Assembly: GCA_964650975.1 (NCBI GenBank)
Contig: CAZYWA010000052.1
Location: 1-23,681 of the forward strand
DNA length: 23,681 nucleotides
Source of the DNA: CAZYWA01 sp964650975 [NCBI: uncultured bacterium]
GTDB lineage: Bacteria; JADJOY01
Direction: 5' to 3'
The translations under genes were made by a program, and so were the position numbers. Of this stretch, positions 8,854 through 16,916 are shown piece after piece. Position 1 is the stretch's first letter. Each line of letters opens with the position of its first letter. The notes below the pieces were generated by a model. The model worked only from the letters and a program-made list of their open reading frames with translations. It had not been told where the DNA came from and searched no databases.

Positions 8854-11568
8854 TCAAGACGATCGCGCCGGCGGCGCGCTGGGCTCCCGAGGCGCGAGAT
8901 CCGTGGTCGAGCCGCCCAGTGGCGAGTCGGCGCTGAGCCGGAAACCGCGCACCTCGGCGCGCAGCACGTCCGCTTGATCGAAGAGGGCGCGCACCCGCAG
9001 GTTCATCTCTCCGATCATCGCGTCGGTGTCGCGGGTGGCCTCGCGGATGGTCTCGACCGCGCGCACCACGCGCGAGCCGCCGCGATCCAGCTCGCCGGTC
9101 GAGCGCCGGATGGCATCGACCATTTCGCGGATCGTCCCGACGTAGCGCGCCGCCTGCTCGATCCCGTGGCGCTGGTCGAGCGCCGAGCGCTTCACCAGCT
9201 GCGCGTAGTCGCGCACCTCGTCGGTGGCGCGCTGGATCAGCTCGCTGCCCCGGCGCTGCTCCTCGGTGGCGCGGCTGATCTCGGCGACGCCGGTGGCCAC
9301 CTTCTGGATCGCGCGCCGCACGTACTGGCTCTGGCGCGCCTGCTCCTGCGTCGAGAGCGCGATCCCCTTGACGCTCTCGGTCGAGAGCACCGCGCTGTCG
9401 ACGATCTTGAGCAGCGAGTCGCCGGTCTCGCGGGAGCGGCGCTCGCCTTCCTCGACGCTCGCTCGGCCCGCCGACTCCGCCTCCTGTGCGCGCCGTCCCG
9501 CAGTGCGGATCTCCTCGACCAGCCGCTCGACGTCTTTGGCGCGCTCGCGGCTCTTGATCGAGAGCTCCTTGATCTCGTTCGCGACCACGCCGAACTCGTC
9601 CGCGCCCTCGCCGGCGCGCGCCGCGATGATGGTGGCGTTGAGCGCCAGCAGCTTGGTGCCGCCGGTGATCGAGCGCTGGATGCGCAGGATCTGGTCGATC
9701 TCCTCCAGGTGGTGCTGGAGCGCGTCCATCGCCGAGCGTCCGGCGGTGGAGGTCTGGACGATGTGGTCGATGGCGCTGGTGGCGCGCTCCACGGCGGAGC
9801 GGGCGTCGCTGGCGTCGTGGATCACGTGCTCGGCGAGACCGAGGGTGCGGTCGGCGCGCTCGCGGATCTGCTTGAGCGACTGGTCGATCGCCTCCATGGC
9901 GCCCGCGGTGGTGTCCGAATCGCCGGAAAGCTGGGCACTTCCCGCGGCGATCTGGCGGATCGACGTGGCCATGTGTCCGATCGACGACGCCGTGCTCTCC
10001 ACCGAGCGGCCCAGCATCTCCATGTGGCCGTCGACGGCGTGCACCGCACGGCCCAGGGTCTCGATCGAGGCGCCCGTCTCACCCGCCGCCTCGCGGAGCG
10101 CCTCGATGCTCGCGAGGATGCCGCTGATCGAGGCGCTCATGTTGGCGATCGACGCCGCAGTGTCCTCCACGGAGCGCGCCTGGGTGCGCGACGTGTCCTC
10201 GATGCCGCGCGCCGGCTCGGCGAGCTGGCGCGCGACCTCGGCCACTCGGAACGCTGCCTCGCTCACCCGGCCGATGAGCCGCACCAGGTTCTCGTGCATG
10301 TGGCGGAAGCTGAGCGCCAGGTCGCCGATCTCGTCGTCGCTGGTGACGCTCACCGGGCGCGAGAGATCCCCGCGCGCGATCCGCTGGCTCGCCACCTCGA
10401 GACGCCGGAGCGGCCCGCGCAGCGTCTGCGCGTAGATGAAGATCATGGTGCCGACCAGCACCAGCACCAGGATGCCGAGCTCGATCAAGAGCCGCACCGC
10501 GCCCGCCAGCTCGCCTCCGCTCCGCCGGAACACCCACCAGAGGCGCGGCGCGTGAGCCGGGTCGGGGGCCAGCTTGGCGAGCGGCTCGGTCACCACCATC
10601 CGCTGCCCGACGATGTCGACCGCGGAGCCCTCCTCGCCGCTCGAGAGGCGCGATACCAAGGCCGCCGGCAGGTTCGACTCCGAGAGCCGGTAGACGCCCG
10701 AGGCGGTGGGCCGAGGCTTGTTCGTGGCCGGATCGAGGAACAGCCCGGGCGAGGTCTGGTACATGACCTCGCCGGTCGCCCACACCAAGAGCAGCACGCC
10801 GTCGTTTCCCACCGACGCACGCAGCTTCTCCTCGAAGCTCGCCGGGCTCACCGGCATGCCTTCGCTCTCGATGCGCAGCGCCAGCGCCCGCAACCGCTCC
10901 TGTCGCAGCAGCATGAGCTGGGTCTCGATCGCGCGCAGCGACTGGCTGGTGAAGGCGAAGCCCAGGAACACCAGCGGCACGATCGCGATCGCCAGCGAGA
11001 AGAGCCAGAGATGCAGCGTGATGCCGCTCGGTCCGCGGTGCGCGAGCCGGCCGGTCCGCTCCACCAGCACCGCCAGCGCGGGTCCGATGATCCAGCGGCA
11101 CCGGAAGTAGCAGATCACGGCGAACGTGAAGGTCACGAAGGCGCCGGCGGTGGCGACGCCGGCGATCTGCACGCGGCTGAACGGCGTGATCAGGTGGCCC
11201 ACCGCCGCCAGGCTCGCGGCGAGGATCAGCACCGCGATCAGCGACAGACGGGTGGCGAGCCGCTGCGGGTAGCGCTGCACGCGCAGCAGCACGCGCGCGT
11301 CGGCTTCGGGCGAGGAAGGCGCATCGTCCGAGTCGAGCGCCAGGAGCCGCCGGTGCGCCTCGCCGAACGCGGCGCGGTGATACGCGAGGCCGACGATCGC
11401 GAGGCCCACGGCCACCATCGCGGCGATCGCGGCCGCGGCGCGCTGCTGCACCGGCTCGAGGTCGATCGCAAACCACACGAACGCGAGGCCGTAGGCGCCG
11501 CCGACGGTCGAGACCGTGATCACCAGACGGTCGAGGCGGCGGCGGGTGTCGAGCGCGATTCGTTCCAC
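8854..11568 (-). CDS. Methyl-accepting chemotaxis-type receptor with six membrane helices
   Basis: 904 residues from a GTG at 11568. Predicted helices near 14-35, 44-63, 108-125, 134-155, 186-207 and 357-380 place residues about 208-355 in the periplasm as a Cache-like sensor. A HAMP domain follows (about 381-435, REGION RIARGDLSRPVSVTSDDEIGDL split across it), then a long coiled-coil signalling hairpin with its tip near 640-670 (LLALNATIIAARAGEG). The tip departs from the usual LNAAIEAARAGE: Glu is Ile648, while Arg651 and Glu654 remain. The extra four-helix N-terminal module is unusual. The start overlaps AAGGA only 2 nt away, 15 nt after the pseudopilin stop, suggesting coupled translation. 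No CheA, CheW, CheR or CheB gene is in the window. Confidence 0.9.
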   Translation of the reverse strand: MERIALDTRRRLDRLVITVSTVGGAYGLAFVWFAIDLEPVQQRAAAAIAAMVAVGLAIVGLAYHRAAFGEAHRRLLALDSDDAPSSPEADARVLLRVQRYPQRLATRLSLIAVLILAASLAAVGHLITPFSRVQIAGVATAGAFVTFTFAVICYFRCRWIIGPALAVLVERTGRLAHRGPSGITLHLWLFSLAIAIVPLVFLGFAFTSQSLRAIETQLMLLRQERLRALALRIESEGMPVSPASFEEKLRASVGNDGVLLLVWATGEVMYQTSPGLFLDPATNKPRPTASGVYRLSESNLPAALVSRLSSGEEGSAVDIVGQRMVVTEPLAKLAPDPAHAPRLWWVFRRSGGELAGAVRLLIELGILVLVLVGTMIFIYAQTLRGPLRRLEVASQRIARGDLSRPVSVTSDDEIGDLALSFRHMHENLVRLIGRVSEAAFRVAEVARQLAEPARGIEDTSRTQARSVEDTAASIANMSASISGILASIEALREAAGETGASIETLGRAVHAVDGHMEMLGRSVESTASSIGHMATSIRQIAAGSAQLSGDSDTTAGAMEAIDQSLKQIRERADRTLGLAEHVIHDASDARSAVERATSAIDHIVQTSTAGRSAMDALQHHLEEIDQILRIQRSITGGTKLLALNATIIAARAGEGADEFGVVANEIKELSIKSRERAKDVERLVEEIRTAGRRAQEAESAGRASVEEGERRSRETGDSLLKIVDSAVLSTESVKGIALSTQEQARQSQYVRRAIQKVATGVAEISRATEEQRRGSELIQRATDEVRDYAQLVKRSALDQRHGIEQAARYVGTIREMVDAIRRSTGELDRGGSRVVRAVETIREATRDTDAMIGEMNLRVRALFDQADVLRAEVRGFRLSADSPLGGSTTDLAPREPSAPPARSS

Positions 11569-11583
11569 GGTCCTTGAGACATA

Positions 11584-12210
11584 TCACGATCGGCGGCGCC
11601 ACCGGCCGTCGGAGTAGGACCAGGTCTCGATGGTACCGGGCAGGTTGGTGCGCACCGCCCACACCGCGGGCGGGTCCTCGCCGGCGCACAGGTAGACCGT
11701 GCCGGCGCTGGCGTTTCCACGCGGAAAGAAACCGGCCTTGTTCTGGCCGCCGCTGAAGGACATGCCGTCGGCGAAGACGGTGGTGCCGCCCGGTCCCTCG
11801 GCGACGCCGGGTGCTCCGAAATGCACTCCGCGTGGCAGCGCCTTCACCACGCGGCCGGAGCGCACCTGATCGAGCAAGAGCTGGGACGCGTCGCGCTCGC
11901 CGGGGCCCTCCTCGTGGTCGTCGTCGAGATCGGCGAACGCGGTGTAGACACCGTCGGCCGGCACCAGCGGCTGGGGCGCGAAATCCACGTACACCGCGTG
12001 GTTGACGGATATGGCCCGCTGGCGCGCGAGTCGGAACGCGAGCGCCAGCTCGTGCGCCGCGACGCGCGTGCGATTCTCCGGCGAGCGCAGCATCGTGAGG
12101 TTGCCCATCATCCACAGACCGCCCACCAACGCGAGCACCGCGAGCAGCTCGGGCAGCGAGAATCCCGCCGAGCGCTGAACGTGCCGGACGTGCTTGTCGA
12201 TCGTCGTCAT
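11584..12210 (-). CDS. GspH/FimT-type pseudopilin (minor pilin)
   Basis: 208 residues. A 16-residue leader ends in Gly, then FSLPELL with Phe at +1 and Glu21 at +5, followed by a hydrophobic helix (to about residue 40). This is the prepilin-peptidase signature of type II secretion pseudopilins and minor type IV pilins. The C-terminal globular domain of about 160 residues has the length of GspH/FimT proteins. ATG at 12210 has GGAGG with 5 nt spacing. It is the first gene of the five-gene run, about 26 nt downstream of the predicted sigma-54 start site. No other pilus or secretion genes are nearby, so it would need an assembly machine encoded elsewhere. A GC-only inverted repeat (12221-12237) just upstream of the ribosome binding site could mask translation. 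Confidence 0.87.
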   Translation of the reverse strand: MTTIDKHVRHVQRSAGFSLPELLAVLALVGGLWMMGNLTMLRSPENRTRVAAHELALAFRLARQRAISVNHAVYVDFAPQPLVPADGVYTAFADLDDDHEEGPGERDASQLLLDQVRSGRVVKALPRGVHFGAPGVAEGPGGTTVFADGMSFSGGQNKAGFFPRGNASAGTVYLCAGEDPPAVWAVRTNLPGTIETWSYSDGRWRRRS

Positions 12211-12246
12211 GTGACCTCCCCGCGCGCGAGGCGCGCGCGTGACGAG

Positions 12247-12260
12247 GCAAGGACGGTGCC
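12247..12260 (-). promoter_or_regulatory. Sigma-54 promoter for the pseudopilin-chemoreceptor run
   Basis: On the minus strand GGCAC (12260-12256), five bases, TTGC (12250-12247), giving the defining GG-N10-GC spacing of -24/-12 promoters. The predicted start is near 12236, leaving about 26 nt to the pseudopilin ATG. It sits in the 249-nt gap between the enhancer-binding protein gene and the pseudopilin gene, on the correct strand. Dyads at 12389-12412 and 12411-12430, about 150-195 nt upstream, lie where enhancer sites are usually found. Confidence 0.6.
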
Positions 12261-12410
12261 GCGATCGGTGCGGTGGGGCGGGCGCGAGGTCACTCGCGTT
12301 TTCGTCAACGCCGACGGGAAACCGCGACGAGTCGGACGCACGGCCGCGTTCGCTCCGACACAGCGGGATCGGGCGCGGTGCTCCGCAGCCCTCCGGGCCG
12401 GGAGTCGGAG

Positions 12411-12430
12411 GGACGCGGTCCCTCGCGTCC
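12411..12430 (-). repeat. Conserved-loop hairpin, copy 2
   Basis: Plus strand: stem GGACGCG, loop GTCCCT (12418-12423), stem CGCGTCC, seven perfect pairs. In the sense of the enhancer-binding protein gene it reads AGGGAC and begins 29 nt after that stop codon. It abuts a second hairpin, CCCTCCG (12389-12395) with CGGAGGG (12406-12412). It could instead be an enhancer site for the sigma-54 promoter. Confidence 0.6.
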
Positions 12431-12459
12431 GCGGCGATCGATCGCGCGATCCTCAGCAG

Positions 12460-13494
<1,035 letters not shown>

Positions 13495-13540
13495 GGTTTC
13501 TCCCCGGCACCCACCCGCGCGTGCAGCGCCGCTTGCGTTG

Positions 13541-13569
13541 CTTCGGGCGGCCGCTTGGCCGCGGCGAAG
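13541..13569 (-). terminator. Hairpin immediately after the phasin-like gene
   Basis: CTTCG (13541-13545) pairs with CGAAG (13565-13569), and GCGGCC (13547-13552) with GGCCGC (13557-13562) around loop GCTT: eleven pairs with a small internal bulge. It starts 1 nt after the stop codon and lies before the enhancer-binding protein gene. It has no T-run, so it may only dampen read-through or stabilise the 3' end. Confidence 0.45.
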
Positions 13570-13570
13570 C

Positions 13571-13933
13571 TCAGCGAGCCGGCTTGCGCGGTTTCGCGGA
13601 TCGGGCGCGTTGGGCGGGTGGCCGCGCCGCCGCGGGAGCACGTTCCGCGGTGAGCGAGTCCATGCGGCTGGTGAGCGCCGCGACCTTCCCGGCCAGCGAC
13701 TCGAGCTTGTCCTCGAGACGCCGCAGGTCGGCGCGCGACGGCATGCTGAAGAGACCGAGCACGAACTCCATGTTCTTGTCGAGCTGGCTCTTGGCCGAGA
13801 AGGCGCGCGTCATCGCCTTCCCGAGGGCCTGCTGGAAGTGCTCGTTCTTCATCATCTCGCCCATCAGCTCCTGGAGCTTCTCGGTGCCGAGGCCGAGCAA
13901 CCGCTGCTGGAGGCCGTGTGTGGAGCCCGCCAT
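13571..13933 (-). CDS. Phasin-like coiled-coil protein
   Basis: 120 residues, soluble and helical. Residues 13-65 are amphipathic with several Met and Leu, then PSRADLRRLEDKLESLAGKVAAL (66-88 region) forms a heptad coiled coil, and the C-terminus (100-120) is a basic Ala/Pro/Lys/Arg tail. The PSRADLRRLEDKL block resembles the C-terminal helix of PhaE and phasin-type granule-associated proteins; a basic Ala/Pro tail of this kind occurs in PhaF-like phasins and can bind DNA. Granule binding is an inference. ATG at 13933 has GGAGG with 6 nt spacing. A good promoter lies at 14024-14053. It is upstream of the sigma-54 activator on the same strand (76-nt gap), so the two may be co-transcribed. Confidence 0.72.
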   Translation of the reverse strand: MAGSTHGLQQRLLGLGTEKLQELMGEMMKNEHFQQALGKAMTRAFSAKSQLDKNMEFVLGLFSMPSRADLRRLEDKLESLAGKVAALTSRMDSLTAERAPAAARPPAQRARSAKPRKPAR

Positions 13934-14023
13934 GTCGTTCCTCCGCTGAGCAGGACGCGTGCCGCTCGGGCGGCGCGTTGCTCGGTGACCGCGAGACGTG
14001 CGCCGGAGACCGGCGCAAGCCGC

Positions 14024-14053
14024 GATGTAGCAGTGGGTTTTTCCGCACGTCAA
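14024..14053 (-). promoter_or_regulatory. Sigma-70-type promoter of the phasin-like gene
   Basis: Minus strand: TTGACG (14053-14048), 18-nt spacer, TACATC (14029-14024). Predicted start near 14017, leaving a leader of about 84 nt to the ATG at 13933. It faces away from the Hsp20 promoter about 125 nt away. Confidence 0.5.
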
Positions 14054-14177
14054 GCAGCACGGCGGAAGCGGTCCGGCGGGGCGGCACTCTGATGACCGGT
14101 GTCTCGCGGCGGTGCGCCGCGCGGCCGATCGTCCCGTGCCTGGGACGGTTGCGCGGCGCAAACCCAGCGGCGCGGGG

Positions 14178-14205
14178 TTGACACGCGGGCGCGGGTACTT
14201 ACGTT
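14178..14205 (+). promoter_or_regulatory. Sigma-70-type promoter of the Hsp20 gene
   Basis: Perfect TTGACA (14178-14183), 16-nt spacer, TACGTT (14200-14205). Predicted start near 14212, leaving about 68 nt of leader. I see no CIRCE inverted repeat and no sigma-32-type boxes, so heat control, if any, is not explained by the usual operators. Confidence 0.5.
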
Positions 14206-14279
14206 CGGCCTACCTCACGGGACGTCGCGAAAGGCGGCGGAACCCGGGGAAAAACGACAATTCAACGGGAGGAACGACC

Positions 14280-14714
14280 ATGGCATTGGTTCGATACGCA
14301 CCGCTCAGTGACCCCTTCACGCTGGCCGAGGAAGTGTTCCGCGGTTGGCCGTTCCGCGGCGACGCCGCGGAGGCTCGCGAGGGCTGGACCCCGCGCGTCG
14401 ACATCCACGAGGACAAGGACGCGGTCCGGCTCGACGCGGATCTGCCGGGCATGGATCCGGCGAGCGTCGAGATCAGCGTCGAGGACGACGTGCTGACCCT
14501 CAAGGGCGAGCGCAAGATCGAGCGCAAGGTGGAGGCGAACGGAGGGTTCCATCGCACCGAGCGTCTCTTCGGTAGCTTCGAGCGCCGCTTCACGCTGCCG
14601 CAGACCGTCAATCGCGAGAAGATCGACGCCAGCTACAAGGACGGCGTCCTGCACCTGACGCTGCCCAAGCGCGAGGAAGTGAAGCCGCGCAAGATCCAGG
14701 TGGCGGTTTCCTGA
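14280..14714 (+). CDS. Small heat shock protein, Hsp20/alpha-crystallin family
   Basis: 144 residues, typical for bacterial class A small heat shock proteins. The alpha-crystallin domain spans about 37-130, with WTPRVDIHEDKDAVRLDADLP at its start (36-56) and the signature DGVLHLTLPK at 121-130. The C-terminal IxV motif (IQV, 139-141) used in oligomer assembly is present. It is an ATP-independent cytosolic holdase that keeps unfolding proteins soluble for the Hsp70/ClpB system. ATG at 14280 has a strong GGGAGG with 7 nt spacing. It is monocistronic, with its own promoter and a strong terminator cluster 86 nt after the stop. It converges on the HtrA-type protease gene. Confidence 0.96.
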   Translation: MALVRYAPLSDPFTLAEEVFRGWPFRGDAAEAREGWTPRVDIHEDKDAVRLDADLPGMDPASVEISVEDDVLTLKGERKIERKVEANGGFHRTERLFGSFERRFTLPQTVNREKIDASYKDGVLHLTLPKREEVKPRKIQVAVS

Positions 14715-14800
14715 TCGGGAGCGTACGCTCAGATCAGAAGGCAGGCGGGGCCTGAATCACCCGCCACTCACGACCGGCCGATCGGCAGCCGGTCTGTTTC

Positions 14801-14844
14801 GAGCCCGCCCCCGGGCAAGACCCCGGGGGCGGGCTCTCTGTTTT
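14801..14844 (+). terminator. Rho-independent terminator of the Hsp20 gene
   Basis: A perfect 15-bp stem, GAGCCCGCCCCCGGG (14801-14815) with 14822-14836, loop CAAGAC, followed by TCTGTTTT. This is the best intrinsic terminator in the window. Confidence 0.88.
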
Positions 14845-14847
14845 CCC

Positions 14848-14868
14848 GGGGGGCTTTTCAAGCCCCCC
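14848..14868. terminator. Second hairpin of the terminator cluster
   Basis: GGGGGGCTT (14848-14856) pairs with AAGCCCCCC (14860-14868) around a three-base loop; nine perfect pairs, three bases after the T-run of the first terminator. Confidence 0.6.
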
Positions 14869-14869
14869 G

Positions 14870-14897
14870 CCCCGAAAAAAGTGCGATTTTTTCGGGG
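14870..14897. terminator. Third hairpin, A/T-flanked bidirectional terminator
   Basis: CCCCGAAAAAA (14870-14880) pairs with TTTTTTCGGGG (14887-14897) around loop GTGCGA. The six A and six T are part of the stem and read the same from either strand, as in bidirectional terminators. It would also stop transcripts leaving the protease gene on the minus strand. Confidence 0.6.
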
Positions 14898-15026
14898 CCC
14901 CACCCCCGAGTCGGCTCGCGGCGCTCGCCGCGCGCCTGCGGCGCGGTGCTTCTGCGAACGACCCACTGCCGCAACGCACGCGGGAAGGCACGACGCGCGC
15001 GCCAGCGCGGTCGGTCGCGGTTCCCG

Positions 15027-15053
15027 TGGAGGCCCACCGGTCCCTCGGTGGGC
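15027..15053 (-). repeat. Conserved-loop hairpin, copy 3 (27-base repeat)
   Basis: Minus strand: stem GCCCACCG, loop AGGGAC, stem CGGTGGGC, then CTCCA. These 27 bases are identical to copies at 19262-19288 and 22190-22216 on the plus strand. It begins 5 nt after the protease stop codon, in sense. The sequence after the shared block is not conserved with the other two copies. Confidence 0.8.
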
Positions 15054-15058
15054 CGCGT

Positions 15059-16111
15059 TCACCCGCCCGTGACCACGCGCACCGAGAGCTTCTCCGTGCC
15101 GCGGATCAGCGTGAGCGCCACCAGCGATCCCGGCTCGGTTTCCATCAGGATCCGCTGCAGCGTCTCGATTCCGGGCGTGGGCTTCTCGTCGAGCGCCACG
15201 ATCGCGTCACCGGCGCGCACGCCCGCTTGCGAAGCGCGGCCTTCCTTCTCGAGGCTCATGACGCTCACGGCCGTCGCGAACGGCAGCCCGAAGTGGCGCA
15301 CCAGCCGCGGGTGAAGCGGAACCGTTTGCCCGCCGACTCCGAGAACGCCGCGCCGCACCCGGCCGTCCTTGATCAACCGGCCTGCGACCAGCTTCACGGT
15401 GCTGGCGCCGATCGCGAAGCACAGACCTTGCGCGGGGAAGATCACCGCGGTGTTGACGCCGATCACCTCGCCCGCCGAGCTCACCAGCGGTCCGCCCGAG
15501 TTGCCCGGGTTGAGCGCCGCGTCGGTCTGGATGACGTTGTCGATGGTGCGTCCCGAGCGCGAGCGCAAGCTGCGACCGAGGGCGCTCACGACACCTGCGG
15601 TCACCGTGCAATCGAAGCCGTACGGATTGCCGATCGCGATCGCCAGCTGGCCGGGCCGCACCGCCGCCGAGTCGCCGAGCGGCGCCGCGATCAGATCGGG
15701 CGCCTGGATGCGAATCACCGCGAGATCGGTGTCCGGATCCTCCCCCACCGGCTGGGCCGCGAGACGGCGCCCGTCGGCGAAGCTCACCTCGAGTGCCGCG
15801 GCGCGATGCACCACGTGGCTGTTGGTGAGGATGAAGCCGTCGGGCGTGAACACGAACCCCGAGCCGCTGCCGCGCACCCGCGGCTCGCGGCGCGTTTCCT
15901 CGGGCTTCCGCGACAGCACGTCGATCTTGACGACCGCGGGCGCCACGCGCTCGACCGCGCGCATCACTGCGCGCGAGTAGGCGTCGAGCAGCTCGCCGTC
16001 GGAGGCCGGCGACGCGGGCGCCGGCACCGAGGCCGCCGAGCCGAACACCTCTTCGGGCGCTTCGGCCGCGATCGCTCGCAGCCGCGTGTGCTCCTGCCGG
16101 GCGCGTCTCAT
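15059..16111 (-). CDS. HtrA/Deg-type serine protease with one PDZ domain, no signal peptide seen
   Basis: 350 residues from ATG at 16111, with GGGAGG 6 nt ahead. A trypsin-like domain carries the triad His99 (LTNSHVV), Asp129 (DPDTDLAV) and Ser205 (NPGNSGGPL). A single PDZ domain (about 255-348) follows, with GRASQAGVRAGDAIVALDE at 291-309. Standard HtrA proteases are exported, but here residues 1-45 are polar with no hydrophobic stretch (MRRARQEHTRLRAIAAE), so the chosen form should stay in the cytosol. A longer frame to 16405 adds low-complexity sequence and no export signal. Family role: degradation of damaged proteins, with PDZ-gated activity. It converges on the Hsp20 gene, another protein quality-control gene. 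Confidence 0.93.
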   Translation of the reverse strand: MRRARQEHTRLRAIAAEAPEEVFGSAASVPAPASPASDGELLDAYSRAVMRAVERVAPAVVKIDVLSRKPEETRREPRVRGSGSGFVFTPDGFILTNSHVVHRAAALEVSFADGRRLAAQPVGEDPDTDLAVIRIQAPDLIAAPLGDSAAVRPGQLAIAIGNPYGFDCTVTAGVVSALGRSLRSRSGRTIDNVIQTDAALNPGNSGGPLVSSAGEVIGVNTAVIFPAQGLCFAIGASTVKLVAGRLIKDGRVRRGVLGVGGQTVPLHPRLVRHFGLPFATAVSVMSLEKEGRASQAGVRAGDAIVALDEKPTPGIETLQRILMETEPGSLVALTLIRGTEKLSVRVVTGG

Positions 16112-16148
16112 CGAGTCCTCCCGATCGTGAATGAAAGGCCTGACGGCA

Positions 16149-16176
16149 GACGTAACCATTCCCGGCGCGAGCGCAA
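16149..16176 (-). promoter_or_regulatory. Possible promoter of the HtrA-type protease
   Basis: Minus strand: TTGCGC (16176-16171), 16-nt spacer, TACGTC (16154-16149). Predicted start near 16142, about 30 nt before the ATG. Both boxes are partial matches. Confidence 0.35.
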
Positions 16177-16277
16177 GCGTGCCGCCGGTTTCGCACCCGC
16201 CGAGCCTCGATCGGAGGGCTGCCGTCCTTCCCTCGCAGCCGCGGCGCTGCACCGGAACCCGACGGCTGCGACGATCC

Positions 16278-16301
16278 GAGCTCGACCGCATGGTCGAGCT
16301 C
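16278..16301. terminator. Perfect hairpin between protease and nucleotidyltransferase genes
   Basis: GAGCTCGACC (16278-16287) pairs with GGTCGAGCTC (16292-16301) around loop GCAT; ten perfect pairs. It is 72 nt after the nucleotidyltransferase stop and upstream of the protease promoter, so it may be a terminator or an operator dyad. A second hairpin, GGCTGC/GCAGCC (16217-16240), lies nearer the promoter. Confidence 0.4.
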
Positions 16302-16373
16302 CGCAAGTTCGAGGACGAGCGCGGCGAGCTCCCCGCGAGCTGGCGGAGGCGAGCCCTGGTCGACAACGCGCCT

Positions 16374-16916
16374 TCAGGGCGACGCCGGGGGAAGGGCCTC
16401 GACAAACGCCTCTACGGCACGCCGAAACGTGCTCGGGTCGACCGCCGGGTACCGGTAGAGCTGTGGCTCGATTTCCCCGAACAGCTCCCGGAGCCGAGCC
16501 GGCTCGATGAGCCCACGTTCCAGCATGGCACCGACGTCGGCGTGGTCCTGAGCGTGGCCGCGCTCCAGCTTCGCGAGAGCCTGCGCATAGAGATCGTAGT
16601 GATGGGTCGAGAGCTGTCCCTCCTGGTGGACGAACCGGCTTCGTGATTCCCACCCGGGAAGCTCGGGGATGAAGTCTGCGGGACAGACCAGCTCCACGTT
16701 GACGTGAAGCTCGTCCTTGAGCCGGGGAATCGCGCGAAGGATCGCGTCCTGCTCCGGCACGAGCTTCAGGTCGACGTCGATGGTGCTGTCACGCCAGCCC
16801 AGCAACACGGCGGTCGCCCCACCCGTCAAATAGACCCGAGTGGGCCGGGTCGCGCCGACGCGCTCGAGGGCGCCGATCAGGCGCTCGATCCGCTCGCGAT
16901 CGGCTATCTCACGCAT
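16374..16916 (-). CDS. Nucleotidyltransferase-fold protein (DUF6036/AbiEii-like), possible toxin
   Basis: 180 residues. The N-terminal nucleotidyltransferase core reads YLTGGATAVLLG (29-40) then WRDSTIDVDL (41-50): GG at 32-33 and metal-binding Asp47 and Asp49. A third acidic residue is likely Glu75 (VNVELVCPADF). The C-terminal half has YAQALAKLERGHAQDHADV, the conserved Lys-Arg/Asp pattern of DUF6036-type proteins. Proteins with this core transfer nucleotides to RNA or protein, and several (AbiEii, MenT) are toxins with a short partner gene. ATG at 16916 lies inside the upstream gene (13-nt overlap), so translation is probably coupled. I infer a two-gene module; toxicity is not shown by the sequence. 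Confidence 0.82.
   Translation of the reverse strand: MREIADRERIERLIGALERVGATRPTRVYLTGGATAVLLGWRDSTIDVDLKLVPEQDAILRAIPRLKDELHVNVELVCPADFIPELPGWESRSRFVHQEGQLSTHHYDLYAQALAKLERGHAQDHADVGAMLERGLIEPARLRELFGEIEPQLYRYPAVDPSTFRRAVEAFVEALPPASP

Larger units (their letters stand above)
14715..15058. other. Convergent intergenic region packed with hairpins, 344 nt
   Basis: Between the Hsp20 and protease stop codons. It holds, in order, a palindrome GAGCGTACGCTC (14718-14729), a hairpin GACCGGC/GCCGGTC (14772-14778 with 14788-14794), the three-hairpin terminator cluster at 14801-14897, about 130 nt of GC-rich sequence in which I see nothing, and conserved-loop hairpin copy 3. No protein gene is supported here. 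Confidence 0.7.

Noticed and set aside
8974-11577. 867-codon plus-strand frame opposite the chemoreceptor gene
   Set aside because: Antisense of a heptad-rich gene; translation is His/Arg/Ala-rich with no domain.
11791-11800. CGGTCCCTCG, the conserved-loop core, inside the pseudopilin gene
   Set aside because: Flanks do not form a matching stem, and the bases are accounted for by coding; probably chance in GC-rich sequence.
13495-13641. N-terminal extension of the sigma-54 activator
   Set aside because: Overlaps the phasin-like gene end; a good ribosome binding site supports ATG at 13494.
14184-14280. CIRCE or sigma-32-type heat-shock control ahead of Hsp20
   Set aside because: No TTAGCACTC inverted repeat and no CTTGAAA/CCCCAT boxes seen.
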